Positions 21,059-31,363 of a stretch of DNA of 64,000 nt are shown piece by piece (position 1 is the first letter of the stretch; every line of letters starts with the position of its first letter). This stretch comes from Salisapilia sapeloensis. Taxonomy: Eukaryota > Oomycota > Peronosporomycetes > Peronosporales > Salisapiliaceae. The stretch lies in the NCBI GenBank assembly GCA_023334545.1, contig JAADVB010000045.1, positions 32,173 through 96,172 on the forward strand. Reading direction: 5' to 3'. The notes below the pieces were generated by a model. That model searched no databases, was not told where the DNA came from, and worked only from the letters and a program-made list of their open reading frames with translations. The position numbers and the translations under genes are program-made.

Positions 21059-22581
21059 ATGCAGCCAGGAGGTAGCTCTCGACGCGTACATGTCGACTAC
21101 TAGAGCTAACGTTGCATGCACAAGTAGATCAGTTTCATCAGGTGAACCAAGGGTTCCGACCTCCACAGCAGAGGCAACGACCCATGCAGCCTCGACCGCA
21201 GCAGCCTCCGTTCCCACCGCAGCAGCCTGGCTATAGCCCATTCCAGCAGCAACAACAGCCTCCAGCGCCGCAATTCCACCATCGACAGCCGCAGCATAGT
21301 CCTCCCAACAATGACTTTTACTCGCCCTCTCCCCAAGAGGTTCCTTCTGTCCTATGTCATATACATCCTTGTGCTTACATCGTCTAGTTCCAGCAGGGCT
21401 ATCCGCCACAGCAAGGCTATCCGCCACAGCAGGCTCCTGGTCCATACGGCCAGCATCAGGGGTTCCAAGGACCTTCACCTCCGCGTAGCAACAACTCCCA
21501 GCAAGGCTATAACCAGCCGATGCAGCCTGACTTTATCAACCAGATCTCCCAGTACTATCCTCTTCTCTCCACTTCCTTCCTTCCAATACTCACTCTTGTC
21601 ACATAGGAACCCGATGGCTGGTCTAGCGATGAACCAAGCCCAGCAGTTCATCGACAACCAAAAGCAGCTATATCTACCTGGTGCCCAAGGCGTATGGGGT
21701 GGTCTCAAGTACTACTTCACAGTCAACAACAGCTACGTCAAGAGTCGACTTAAAGTATATTCGCATCATCCTATCTCTTCCTCTTTTCCTAACACCAGAG
21801 TAGATGCTCCTGCTTCCATTCTGGCATCGAGACTGGAGACGTATCAGCTCTTCGGAACAAGATGAAGCCAAATCCGTACGTCAATCCTCTTCCTCTCGCG
21901 ATAGAAACATCCTCATTGCCTTCCTAGAGTCGATACGCGCCTCCAACTCGAGACATCAACGCCCCGGACCTCTACATTCCACTCATGGGTTTCCTCACCT
22001 ATATCCTCATCGTTGGCTACAGCAAAGGCGCTTCCAACCAGTACATTCCTTCCTCCTCTCCTCTCCTCTTCTTCTCTTTCTCATTCAAATCAATAGATTC
22101 AGTCCAGATGTGATCGGGAAAGACGCGAGCTACTGCCTCGTGCTGCAGCTAGTAGAGATCGGCGTCTTGGCGTCCTGCCTCTACCTACTTAACAGCTCCA
22201 TCTCGTTCCTCGACCTCGCCTCCTTTTCCGGATACAAGTATGTTCCTCTGGTCGTGAACACGGTAGTCTTCCAGCTCCTAGGCTCTCTAGCCTACTACGC
22301 CTCTCTCCTCTACACTGGCGTCGCACTCTCCTTCTTCACCGTAAGACCCACTTGTCCACCTAGACAGACGATAAGCTAACACTCGACGTAGCTGAACTGC
22401 ATGAAAGGAAGCGCTCCGGAACCGACGCCCGAGACGAGAACCTTTCGCAACTATCTCCTATTCAGGTACACTCCCTCCCTCTCTCTTCTTTCTGATCGAG
22501 ACTGACAAGAAGCCTAGTGTGTCGTGCCTCCAACTCATCCTCGTGTCCTGGATCTCGTACACGACGGCGCCTCGAGAGTAA
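21059..22581 (+). CDS. YIF1: YIF1 family ER-Golgi membrane protein
   Basis: Nine small exons (21059-21071, 21128-21339, 21388-21551, 21607-21754, 21804-21875, 21928-22040, 22097-22340, 22392-22465, 22518-22581), introns 48-56 nt, give 367 aa with every phase consistent. The N-terminal 130 residues are Gln/Pro-rich, including two exact GYPPQQ repeats at about 21394-21429. The Yip1-interacting-factor domain follows: GGLKYYFTVNNSYVKSRLK, NAPDLYIPLMGFLTYIL and FSPDVIGKDAS, with about five membrane segments to the C-terminus. YIF1 works with Yip1/Yos1 and Rab GTPases in COPII vesicle traffic. The first exon has only 13 coding bases. The gene follows RPN1 on the same strand and converges on DCP2. 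Confidence 0.93.
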
Positions 22582-22692
22582 GCAACATGAACAAACGCAC
22601 CTGGTGTCCAACACCCTCGAGCTTCCATTCCATCCTCCTTGCTCTTCCATCGGAGCAAGTCGCACTGCTCTATGATACACTCGCTCTCGTAC

Positions 22693-23772
22693 CTAGGTCA
22701 TGACTGCCATAATCTCTTTCGTATCAAACCGAAACGTCGAACTCTCATTTGCTTTCGCAGACTCTCGTCGAAGCATCTGCACTGGCACCTCAGGACGTTT
22801 GCCAAAGTCATTCGGATTCCCATCGTACTCGAATTTCACACCTGTCAAACGCTCATTCACTTTGAACATCTCATCGACACTGAAACCTTTTGCGTCACCA
22901 AACGTCTCCGAGTTCACCACATCCGAAGACGTGAACGTCTCTGCCTCTGTCCCAAAGTGTCCTCTCGTCCTCCGTCCACTCTGCGGTGTCGATGCAGAGG
23001 ACGTCGGAGGTGTCTTCTTCGTCGGCGTGCTGTAAGCATCATTCTTCTTCTTTCGCTTCTCTGCCTTGCTCTTCTTCTGCTTGGTTAACCAACGACGGAC
23101 TCGTGCCATGAACGGCAGGACGCACCACGTCTTCTTCGGGAGATTGTCCACATCAAACCACTGGACGAGACTGATCTCCTTGCGTGTCTGTGGTGCAAAA
23201 GAAAAGTCCTCCGGCACACCTTTTGCGAGGAACATGCGCACACGCTGCTGCTTCTGCGCAAAGTCGAGGAAGAGACCGTCTTGGACATGGTCCTGGACGT
23301 CAAAGCCACATTCTTCCAAGACCTCTCGACGAGCACACTCGCGATCAGTCTCGCCTTCATTCACTTTTCCACGAGGAAAACTCCAGGACGTACCTCGCCA
23401 GTTCCGGACGAGCAAGACTTTGGTCCCCGCAGCATTCGCCATGATACAGCCGACGACCGGTACTTGGCTCTGATATGCCTTAAAGTCCGCGAAAAGGTCT
23501 TGGCAGCGAGGAGCTAGTGGCTGGAGGAGTGGACAGTGCGCAAACATTCGGTCGGCAAACTCTGGGAGACGCAAATGAGGCAAATGGCCGTGCTCATCGG
23601 CGTAAAAGTCTTCATAGAACCAATAGCACTGTTCGATTTGGAAGAAGAGACGGTCGCCAGAAGCAAATTCGGTAGCAGGGAGATTAACGAGGAAGCGACT
23701 CTGGAGTTCGTCCATCACTTCTTCGAGCGTAGGACCGGATACGGCCGTCGACTTCTTCTGGGAGCTCTTCAT
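22693..23772 (-). CDS. DCP2: mRNA-decapping enzyme subunit 2 (DCP2, Nudix hydrolase)
   Basis: A single exon encodes 359 aa. It hydrolyses the m7G cap of mRNA in 5'-3' decay, in cytoplasmic P-bodies. Box A (residues about 15-95) has LEEVMDELQSRFLVNLP and FFQIEQCYWFYEDFY. The Nudix domain follows from about 105 (VPVVGCIMAN), with a complete Nudix box, GKVNEGETDRECARREVLEECGF, spread over about 135-158 including the EExGF glutamates. Box B has ISLVQWF. The C-terminal 120 residues are Lys/Ser/Thr-rich and disordered, much shorter than in yeast. It is divergent from PRP3, with 247 bp between start codons. Confidence 0.95.
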   Translation of the reverse strand: MKSSQKKSTAVSGPTLEEVMDELQSRFLVNLPATEFASGDRLFFQIEQCYWFYEDFYADEHGHLPHLRLPEFADRMFAHCPLLQPLAPRCQDLFADFKAYQSQVPVVGCIMANAAGTKVLLVRNWRGTSWSFPRGKVNEGETDRECARREVLEECGFDVQDHVQDGLFLDFAQKQQRVRMFLAKGVPEDFSFAPQTRKEISLVQWFDVDNLPKKTWCVLPFMARVRRWLTKQKKSKAEKRKKKNDAYSTPTKKTPPTSSASTPQSGRRTRGHFGTEAETFTSSDVVNSETFGDAKGFSVDEMFKVNERLTGVKFEYDGNPNDFGKRPEVPVQMLRRESAKANESSTFRFDTKEIMAVMT

Positions 23773-24019
23773 GATCTTGGTACGTGGTGCGAGATTTTAG
23801 TATGGAAGAAGCTGGGAGAAAGTATGCTTCCGATCAAGTACGACTTCTATATTTACACCTGTAGAGGTTAAAAACACGCTTTTCTTATGATTTGTATTTA
23901 TAGAGTAGGGAGAATGTAGCCAGTAGGGTGTGTATCTTTCTAAAAACGTCGTGTCCCAGATTTTAAAGTCGTGAGACGGTACCTCTGCATCCTTCGGACT
24001 ACACGGAACGAAGGAAGAC

Positions 24020-25657
24020 ATGGCCGAGACGTCAACTTCACGTTCGTCTAAGCGCAAGTCTCGCTTCAGTGATGCACCAGAACATACGCCATCCAATACT
24101 TCTTCTACCAATACTTCCAACGATACCAATTATCCGAACAAAGCTGCCAAATTAGACCCAGCAGAGGCAGCCAAAGCTGCAGCGGCTAGACTACGATCGC
24201 AGACATCTGCACCGCCAAAGCAAGGCGATGCGCTTCAGACGCGCATGAGTCAGCTCACAAAGTCGGTGCAGGAGCAGCTGAACTCGATCAAGGGCATCCA
24301 ACGGCCGAATAAGTCGTTCCAGCCTGCTCCTCTTCTACTGGACGCCCAAGGTCGTCAGATCGATGAGCATGGGAATCCGATCGAGGACAAGTACAAGCCA
24401 AAGACAAAGAAGAACAAGGCAGCTAATCCCTACTTATCTCATCGTGTCGATGAACAGGATAAAGTCGACGGTCTAGATCCACGTCTAAAGCTCCCGAAGC
24501 GCGAGACGAGAGGCAAGAAGGGACTCCACTTTGTTAAGCAAGGCACATTCGTTAAACAAGGCGCAGAGGTGCGTGCAAAGGAAGCTCAAAAAGTCCTCGA
24601 CGGCTTCAAGTCTGGACGTAACCCTCGCGGCTATCACAAGGAAGAGATCGCTACAGTCGACGAGGAAGAGACGAAAGAACCAGCAGCTCCATCCGCCATC
24701 CAGGTCCCTCCGAAAGCTGATGCAGAGGATCCTACGCCCGAGATTGAATGGTGGGACGTCGATCTCTTACCAAAGGACCAGAAGCCTCATTTCGACCGCT
24801 TTGGACATGTCAAAGCGCAGAGTCGGAAGCAAAATCCCGACTGGCGCGTCGACTTGACCGACCTCAAGCTCAAGCACTGCGGCACGGCTCATTTGATCGA
24901 ACATCCGTCTCGAGTGAAGCTATATCGAAAGCAGGAGGAAGAGGTGGCGGTGCCTCTGATGCTGACGCCAGCCGAGCGGAAGAAGATGAATCGTCAGATC
25001 CGACTGGAACGAGAGAAGGAGAAGCAGAGTAATATCGCACTAGGTCTCCTCCCACCTCCAGAACCTAAAGTCAAGCTATCGAACATGATGCGTGTACTCT
25101 CTGAGCAAGCAGTCGCTGATCCATCGACCATTGAAAAGAAAGTAAGGGAGCAAATGGCGCAACGAGAGCAGAACCACGAGATGCGGAACCTCGCACGGAA
25201 ACTCACGCCGGAGGAACGACGAGAGAAGAAGCTGAGGAAGATAAAAGAGGATGCAGCCAAAGACATCCACGTAGCTGTCTTTAAAGTACCTGAACTAGAG
25301 AACCCGCAGCATAGGTTTAAAGTAGATGTAAATGCGCAGCAGCACCACTTGACTGGCGGCGCGTTGATCTGTAAGGATGCAGGGCTCAACCTCGTGGTGG
25401 TGGAAGGAGGTCCGAAGGCCGTGAGGAGCTATAAGAAGCTCATGATGCGTCGGATCAAGTGGAATGAGGAGGAGGAAGAGGAAGAGGAAGAGAAAGAAGG
25501 GAACGGATGCTTGCTGCTATGGGAAGGCATCGTCCATAAGCGTGCTTTTAATAACTTTCGCTTCCAAGAGTGCCGATCTCCCGCCACGGCGAGGAAGGTC
25601 ATGGCTGCGAAGGGAGTAGAGCAGTATTGGGATCTGTGTGAGAAAGCATCAATATAA
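24020..25657 (+). CDS. PRP3: U4/U6 snRNP protein PRP3
   Basis: A single exon encodes 545 aa. PRP3 binds the U4/U6 duplex in the tri-snRNP and is needed for spliceosome assembly in the nucleus. Visible are a Ser/Thr-rich, Ala-rich N-terminus, the conserved NPYLSHR and RGKKGLHFVKQG segments, PEIEWWDVDLLP, IEHPSRVKLYRKQEEE with the following PRP3 domain, and the C-terminal DUF1115 region with LTGGALICKDAGLNLVVVEGG and MMRRIKW. A run of 11 acidic residues (about 490-500) sits just after MMRRIKW, encoded by a GAGGAA-type repeat near 25465-25495. No PWI domain is seen. Confidence 0.95.
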   Translation: MAETSTSRSSKRKSRFSDAPEHTPSNTSSTNTSNDTNYPNKAAKLDPAEAAKAAAARLRSQTSAPPKQGDALQTRMSQLTKSVQEQLNSIKGIQRPNKSFQPAPLLLDAQGRQIDEHGNPIEDKYKPKTKKNKAANPYLSHRVDEQDKVDGLDPRLKLPKRETRGKKGLHFVKQGTFVKQGAEVRAKEAQKVLDGFKSGRNPRGYHKEEIATVDEEETKEPAAPSAIQVPPKADAEDPTPEIEWWDVDLLPKDQKPHFDRFGHVKAQSRKQNPDWRVDLTDLKLKHCGTAHLIEHPSRVKLYRKQEEEVAVPLMLTPAERKKMNRQIRLEREKEKQSNIALGLLPPPEPKVKLSNMMRVLSEQAVADPSTIEKKVREQMAQREQNHEMRNLARKLTPEERREKKLRKIKEDAAKDIHVAVFKVPELENPQHRFKVDVNAQQHHLTGGALICKDAGLNLVVVEGGPKAVRSYKKLMMRRIKWNEEEEEEEEEKEGNGCLLLWEGIVHKRAFNNFRFQECRSPATARKVMAAKGVEQYWDLCEKASI

Positions 25658-25756
25658 GCACTTTTGCTAGTACATGTTCGTTTTCTTATACGAGACTATC
25701 CTTCCGTCGACAAGAGAGACAGGAACATCGACACTGGTCTAGAGGAGCATCTCGTC

Positions 25757-27846
25757 ATGGAAGAGACCGTCGAGACTGCTAGGAAGCAGGTGGACCGATC
25801 TCCGGAAGATCCCGAGGCGTATGTAGAGCTAGGGAAGGCGCTGCATGCTGCGGGACGTAGTGAAGATGCTGTCACGTGGTTTAAACGAGGTGATGTCGAT
25901 GTTGCTTCTTCCTACATCCACGATCAATAGCTGTGTTTCATAGGTTTGGAGAAGGCACCAGGGAACCAGGAGCTCGAGGCTGGACTTGGAGCTGCTCGCT
26001 TGACAGTGCTCGAAGCGCTGCTGGACGAGAGTGACGAGGACGAGGAGCCACCTCCGACAGCTACTAGGAAGAAGAGTAAACCACACTTACACCATCGTAC
26101 ATCTAGTGGAGTAGGCCCGCTCTTCCCATCTACAGAGGAGTCGGAAGCGTATACTCTCTTTCCATCGAAATCCACTTCGTCCACGGACGTCCAGCGCATT
26201 GAGAGCAAAGCACTCGCGACGACGCAGCACACGGAGCTGTCTGAATTCGATGAGCAGGTGAGTAAAATCTTTGAGCACTTGGATGTCCTCCAGCTCTTTC
26301 GACTCGGTGCAGTCCACTTGATCACCGAGATCGCTCGCGTACGCAAAGTCTCGCTCGGTCTCACTCTCTTTTCCCTCGGGCTCTTTGCCCATTGTGTTTC
26401 TCATCACCAAAAGCTCATGATATTATCTATGGTTCTCCTCTGTTTCTATCGTTCTACCCTCTGGGTTAAAGCCCACAAGTACGTCCATGCATGGGCTGCG
26501 ACGGCGGAAGACCGCTTTCACCTTTTAAAGTGGATCCCACGAGCCTTTGTCGCCGTCCCGATCGTCATGAAGATCGTGGGCGAAGTCAAGTTCACGCTCT
26601 TCCTCCTCCAAGACCATTCCTTGACCATCGTCGTCTCCTGCTGCACCGGTGGTCTCGTTGCCATGGCCATGCAGGCAGAAGACACGAGTGCTAGGAAGCG
26701 ATGGGCGAACGCCAAGCGCCTGAAAGTCGTCGCGTACGCAGTAACGATCCTGTACTGGGCCGTCCTCTGCGGCCACTGGGCAGACTGCTTCCGTCTGGTG
26801 GCGCCTGCACTCATGGACTCTGGGTCCATGGTCCTTGGCTCGCTCACATCGGATGAAGTGCGGGAGGTGTGTCGACAGGCATGGCTAGACCTATACAAAG
26901 ACGTGTGCGAAGGTATCCAGAAGGACGTGGATGTTGACGCTTGGTTTTTCCTAGGACTGAGTAACTGGGCGATCGAGTACTGGCAACAGCCCACGACTTT
27001 CTCCTTCTCCATGCTCCAGGCGATGCTCGTGGAAGGATTTGGTAACTTGGAGCAGATGACTGGCAACGTCCTTCGACCAGAGTTACGGCAGATGCGAAGG
27101 AAGATGCAGCACTTGGCACAGGACAGTAACTTTGCCTTGCTGGTAGAGTACATCAAGCAGACAGCGAACGCCGTGCCTCCGTCCAAGAAAGTTGGAACTA
27201 TCGGTACGATCTCTTCCATCTCTTGTCTGATGTAAAGACTAACGCTTAGGATACGGGCAGGTCTGGCAGCCAAGAAGTGTGCTTCTATGATCTCTTGTAC
27301 CATCACCTTGCTCCTGTTCGCCAAGTTACCACTGCCGTTACTTCCGTTTGCAGCACTGGAAGTCCAGGACGCCCAGTGGGTCTACCGCCTGCATACAGAA
27401 GGTGAGCTAGATAAGATGGACGATGGACTAGACATCCTCTTGCTCGGCTCTCCGATGGTACGCGTGTGGCTCAACATCAAGGCAGCGCTCTACTGCCTCG
27501 AAGCGAGCATTACGGTTGGGAAGGCTGTTAACACAGGTGCCAACATCGCCAGGAACGCTGGTCGACTAGGTCGACTCGCAGCGTTCGCAGCCAAAGTACG
27601 TAGCCAAGGGTTTGCACCGAATGCGCATGAAGTGCCAGAGCACATCACGAACGTTTTCTTAGCATCGAAAGACTCCAAGTATGTTTCTAGTTATATCTTT
27701 AAAGCATGATACTAATCGCTTGGACTAGTGCCATCGTGGAAGGAGTAAAGAGCGTAGTAGCGAGTCCACATCTCCAGGATGTGGCTCGGACGGTCGGATC
27801 GTGGTGGAAAGGCACCAAGCATCATGGTCCGCAGTCGACTAGCTAA
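25757..27846 (+). CDS. TPR-containing multi-pass membrane protein, function unknown
   Basis: Four exons (25757-25889, 25944-27203, 27261-27678, 27729-27846; introns 54, 57 and 50 nt) encode 642 aa. One tetratricopeptide unit is clear at residues 15-55 (AYVELGKALHAAGRSEDAVTWFKRG and what follows). Acidic and Ser-rich linkers come next. A hydrophobic region follows at about 150-300 (IARVRKVSLGLTLFSLGLF, LMILSMVLLCFYRSTLWV, LTIVVSCCTGGLVAMAM, VVAYAVTILYWAVLCGHW), and a further hydrophobic helix lies at about 445-465. I do not recognise the family. The start ATG at 25757 gives a good TPR N-terminus; the upstream frame has no ATG. It lies 99 bp after PRP3 and 70 bp before DRC12, all on one strand. 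Confidence 0.82.
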
Positions 27847-27916
27847 ACTTTTACTTAATATAAAAACGACATGGACTATTAATATCTCCTTTTATCTTCT
27901 TCACGGACAAGTCGAT

Positions 27917-28586
27917 ATGTCTGCCAAGAAAGGAAAGAAGGGGAAGAAAGGAAAAGATGCCAAGACCAAAGGTACGTTTACTCATGCTAGATGACGTATT
28001 CCTGACATAATGTCGAGTGTCCACAGACGATGGTGCGGAGACTGGAGGACCTTTAACGCCAGAGGATCAGCTCAAGCTCTTTGCATCTGCAAACAAGTCG
28101 TTGCAGATGCAGCTAGCAGAACGTCAGGAGCTGACGATGCAGGCGATGGAGTCCAAGCGGGAGCTGCAGGGCAAGGTAGCGGATCTCCAACGAGACTTTG
28201 AACGTGAGCGGCAGGAGACTGTCGGCATCACACAGGACATGACGCGTCAGTACAAGAGTATGCAGGAAGAGCTGCTGAATCGTATAAGTACGTTGGAGAC
28301 AGCTAATAGCGACTTACGAGATCAATTGGAAGTTGGGCGTGTGCGGTATGAGGAGATGACAAAGGATAAGGACCGACAGCTTGCTGTGAAAGACGTTGAG
28401 ATCCAACGCCTGCAGGTCAAGATGGAGGAAATGGCAGTTGAGTTCGGTGACATGCTACGGGAGACGCTGGACAAGATGCGAGAGCGTATCGAGATCACGA
28501 GCACGAGCTTTGATAATGACGGAGGCATGCCCATGATGCGGAGGCTGGAGGAATTTAATCTAGGCACAACAACCGAGACCAAGTAA
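27917..28586 (+). CDS. Dynein regulatory complex subunit 12 (CCDC153-like) coiled-coil protein
   Basis: Two exons (27917-27971, 28027-28586; intron 55 nt) encode 204 aa. A very basic MSAKKGKKGKKGKDAK leader precedes an uninterrupted coiled coil from about residue 30 to 175. The pattern TQDMTRQYKSMQEELLNRI, then LRDQLE, then MAVEFGDMLRETLDKM matches the remembered layout of CCDC153/DRC12, a small nexin-DRC subunit of motile axonemes, whose N-terminus is also Lys/Gly-rich. With HYDIN in the same window it supports a flagellated life stage. The family call rests on coiled-coil pattern similarity, so another short coiled-coil protein cannot be excluded. Confidence 0.7.
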
Positions 28587-28684
28587 ATATAAAACACGTT
28601 TCTTAGTAAGCTTATTACAGTCGTAAAAGGATGACTTTCAAACTGTTTGTGGTGAACTGTGGCAGTATACAGTCGTGACGTTAT

Positions 28685-29650
28685 TTAAATGGAGCTCAAG
28701 GTCGTGTACTCGACCTTTTGGTCGCCTAAGCACCACGTACACTGCCAATGGTGGACTGTATACGTCTTGTTCGTATACTTCCTATGCGGATACTTGTCTA
28801 CCCGAGCACAAGCTTCCTTTGCAGCCTTATCTTTCCTGCTTTTAGAGGTCTTTTGGAAAGCTGCTATGTTCCGTGTCGCTATCTCTGGGTAAAAGTGCCT
28901 TGACGGAAGCACATGCACACTCACGTTTATTTCCATGTCGTACATCTCCTTCACGACTCTCGGACCTGTAAAGGACACTAGGTCCAAGTTACCACATTTG
29001 TGCTTAAACTTGTGTGCGATGCGATCAAGGACGTGGATATAATACGCAAACTGCGTCTTGGACATCATGATGGCGTTACAGAGAGGAGTATCATGAGAGC
29101 TTCCAAACAAAATGTACACAAAAAGTTCCAGTGCTAGGAACGCGTTATAGAAGGATGAAAGCAAAGGACGGAAACTCTGGGCGGCTTCGACATCCACGTC
29201 GGCATAGACACCGCCAATGAGATGCAGCAAAGTATACTACGCCATGCCAGCGCGGGCGATTTTTCCAACGGGTGCTGCTACATTCAAGTGCTGAGAGTAG
29301 CCATACTCGAAGAAACATAAGCTGTCGACATCAGTCCAAAAGACGCACTGATGCGTCGGATGTCGTTTCATCTAGGACTGCATCCACGGCACCAGATGAG
29401 GAGGAATATTATCCGTCGACTTCCACGATTGATAAGTGATACATGAAAATCTGCTTCCCAAGCATAACAAATCATCCTGTTGATCTACCGTGAACATGAC
29501 GAATGTATCCGCTATCTCATCCATCGGATCATTTCGTAACGCCTGTAGATCGTTCCCTCGTGCGAACATCACAAGTAAGCTCACGGTGCATATAATCGTC
29601 AATGGACCTAGCATATACACCATTTGTCTCGTCCACCTTCCCGAACGCAT
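28685..29650 (-). pseudogene. Type II membrane glycosyltransferase (OCH1/DXD sugar-binding family) with two in-frame TAG codons
   Basis: One reading frame runs 322 codons without frameshift but contains TAG at 29374-29372 and 29239-29237. The parts together look like one enzyme: a short cytosolic tail, a signal-anchor helix (LGPLTIICTVSLLVMFA), SWKSTDNIPPHLVPWMQS, VFWTDVDS, and the DXD core LIGGVYADVDVE. The first TAG lies where the family commonly has Trp (WMQS-W pattern) and the second where Arg precedes Tyr (MA-R-Y pattern), so both look like nonsense changes in conserved positions. The second could be removed as a 45-nt GT-TAG intron, but that would delete the conserved KxxxxxMARY region. 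It is probably a recent pseudogene; read-through is an alternative. TAG is a normal stop in neighbouring genes. Confidence 0.8.
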
Positions 29651-29897
29651 CCTCCTCTTTCTTGGCTAGTAGCGCATCAAGTTGTTTCCATGTGGTCTGT
29701 ATCTCAATTACCAAATCTTCCATGGCTACTTTTGATATTACTCTTCCAAAGCCGAGCATCCTATGAATTCCGAGGTGAAGCTGAGAAAATAAATCACCAG
29801 GTGCTCCATCGGCCTCGCTCGACCGCACTCGTGCATCCCCACGTCCGTCCTCCATCTTGATCACGATCGTCGATCCACACTGGCGAACGAAAGCAAC

Positions 29898-31211
29898 ATG
29901 GCCGATCTCAAAGGTAGTATTAACAGTTTTACATGTCACCTCGGAGTACTGACCTAGTGCGCTTTGGCATTCGACTCTAGCGCCACCGCTCTCGGCGTTC
30001 TTCCGACCGGAGGAAGAGCACTTGGTTACGCAAGGCCTAGCTGACGTCAATGGCATCCCAATGTTCCACTCGCTCTATGAAGTCGGCGACCTTATCGGAC
30101 GGTACGTCCAGTCGACATTTATACCGCGATCATGTTTAAACCTCATCTAGCGGCGCCTTCTCCATGGTCTATTTGTGCCGGAGGAAGACGACGCAGCAGG
30201 TCTTTGCCGTCAAAGTCATTGACAAGCGTCTGTGCGTCAAGAAGAAGACATTGAGAGACGAAATTACCGTCCTCGCGCGTATTAAACACCCGAACATCAT
30301 CTCTCTCGAAGAAATCTACGAAGGTGACCAAGAGCTCCTACTCATCATGGAGAGGTACGCCCATCCAGTCCATCACACATTCAGAGTCTTATCTAGTAAC
30401 TAGAGTGACTGGGGGTGAGCTCTTCGACCGGATCGCACAAGTCGGCGTGTACTCGGAGCGTCAGGCAGCTGCGATCGTTGGCAACGTCCTCCAGGCGCTG
30501 CACTACCTTCACTCGTGCCACATCCTCCATCGAGACATTAAGCCAGAGAACATCTTGCTCGCATCTCATAACAGCACGGACGTCAAGCTAAGTGACTTTG
30601 GTATCGCCAAGATCATCGATGACGATGGAGAAGACTCGTTACGTCGAGGAAGAGCTTACACGAGCTGTGGGACGGACTATTACGTCGGTAGGATCTTTTA
30701 TCTATACTCCTAGTAGGTATATGCGTCGCTAAAGGGTATCGATAGCTCCTGAAGTGCTGAATGGCAATGGATACGACAGCAAAGTGGACCTCTGGAGCCT
30801 CGGCGTCGTCGTCTACATCATGTACGTCTCTAGTATATCAAGCAGCCACTCGTATCCTCATCCTGTACGTAGGCTCTGTGGCTTTCCGCCGTTCGTCGAG
30901 GACGAGACAGGCATGGACTCGGTCTACCTCAAGATCCGGTCGGGAGTCATCGAGTTCCCCCACCCGTACTGGACGAACATCTCAGACGCTGGTATCATCC
31001 TTGCTCTTTCTATTCCATCCAGACACTCACCCTCTGTCTAGCCAAGGACTTGATCTGCAATCTCTTAAACCTCGTTCCGACCGAGAGGTTCAGTGCGGCC
31101 GAAGCACTGGAACATCCATGGATCAAGGGTCAAGTGACTCCAAGTGAAGAGCCGCTGACGTCTGCGATTCATGAGATGAAGCGATTCAACTACAAGCGTC
31201 GTTTGAACTAA
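29898..31211 (+). CDS. CaMK-like serine/threonine protein kinase
   Basis: Seven exons (29898-29913, 29981-30101, 30151-30354, 30404-30687, 30746-30821, 30873-30991, 31042-31211; introns 49-67 nt) encode 329 aa, all phases consistent. The kinase domain begins near residue 38: glycine loop IGRGAFSMVYL, catalytic Lys67 (FAVKVID), GGELFDRI, HRDIKPENILL, DFGIAK, a T-loop with RRGRAYTSCGTDYYVAPE, WSLGVVVYIMLCGFPPF and HPWIKGQ. GGELFDRI and the HPWI ending are typical of the CaMK group. The short C-terminus has no EF-hands and no obvious calmodulin-binding helix, so calcium dependence is not shown. The first exon encodes five residues. Confidence 0.9.
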
Positions 31212-31363
31212 CTCGTGTCACGTTCCTCCCCACGTCTCCTTTTCTCTTTTTTCTTATGCATGTCCACATGGAGCAAGTAGGAACATGAGTTGTATAGATC
31301 AGACAAGGAAACAAATACAAATTGCACGTTGGAAAAGAAAGATTTGGTGGATATATGGGGGTC

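Noticed and set aside
29237-29281. 45-nt GT-TAG intron removing the second TAG of the glycosyltransferase
   Set aside because: It would delete the conserved segment just before the DXD core and leave the first TAG unexplained.
29529-30056. 175-codon minus-strand frame overlapping the kinase 5' end
   Set aside because: Overlaps the supported kinase exons and the glycosyltransferase start; no recognisable domain.
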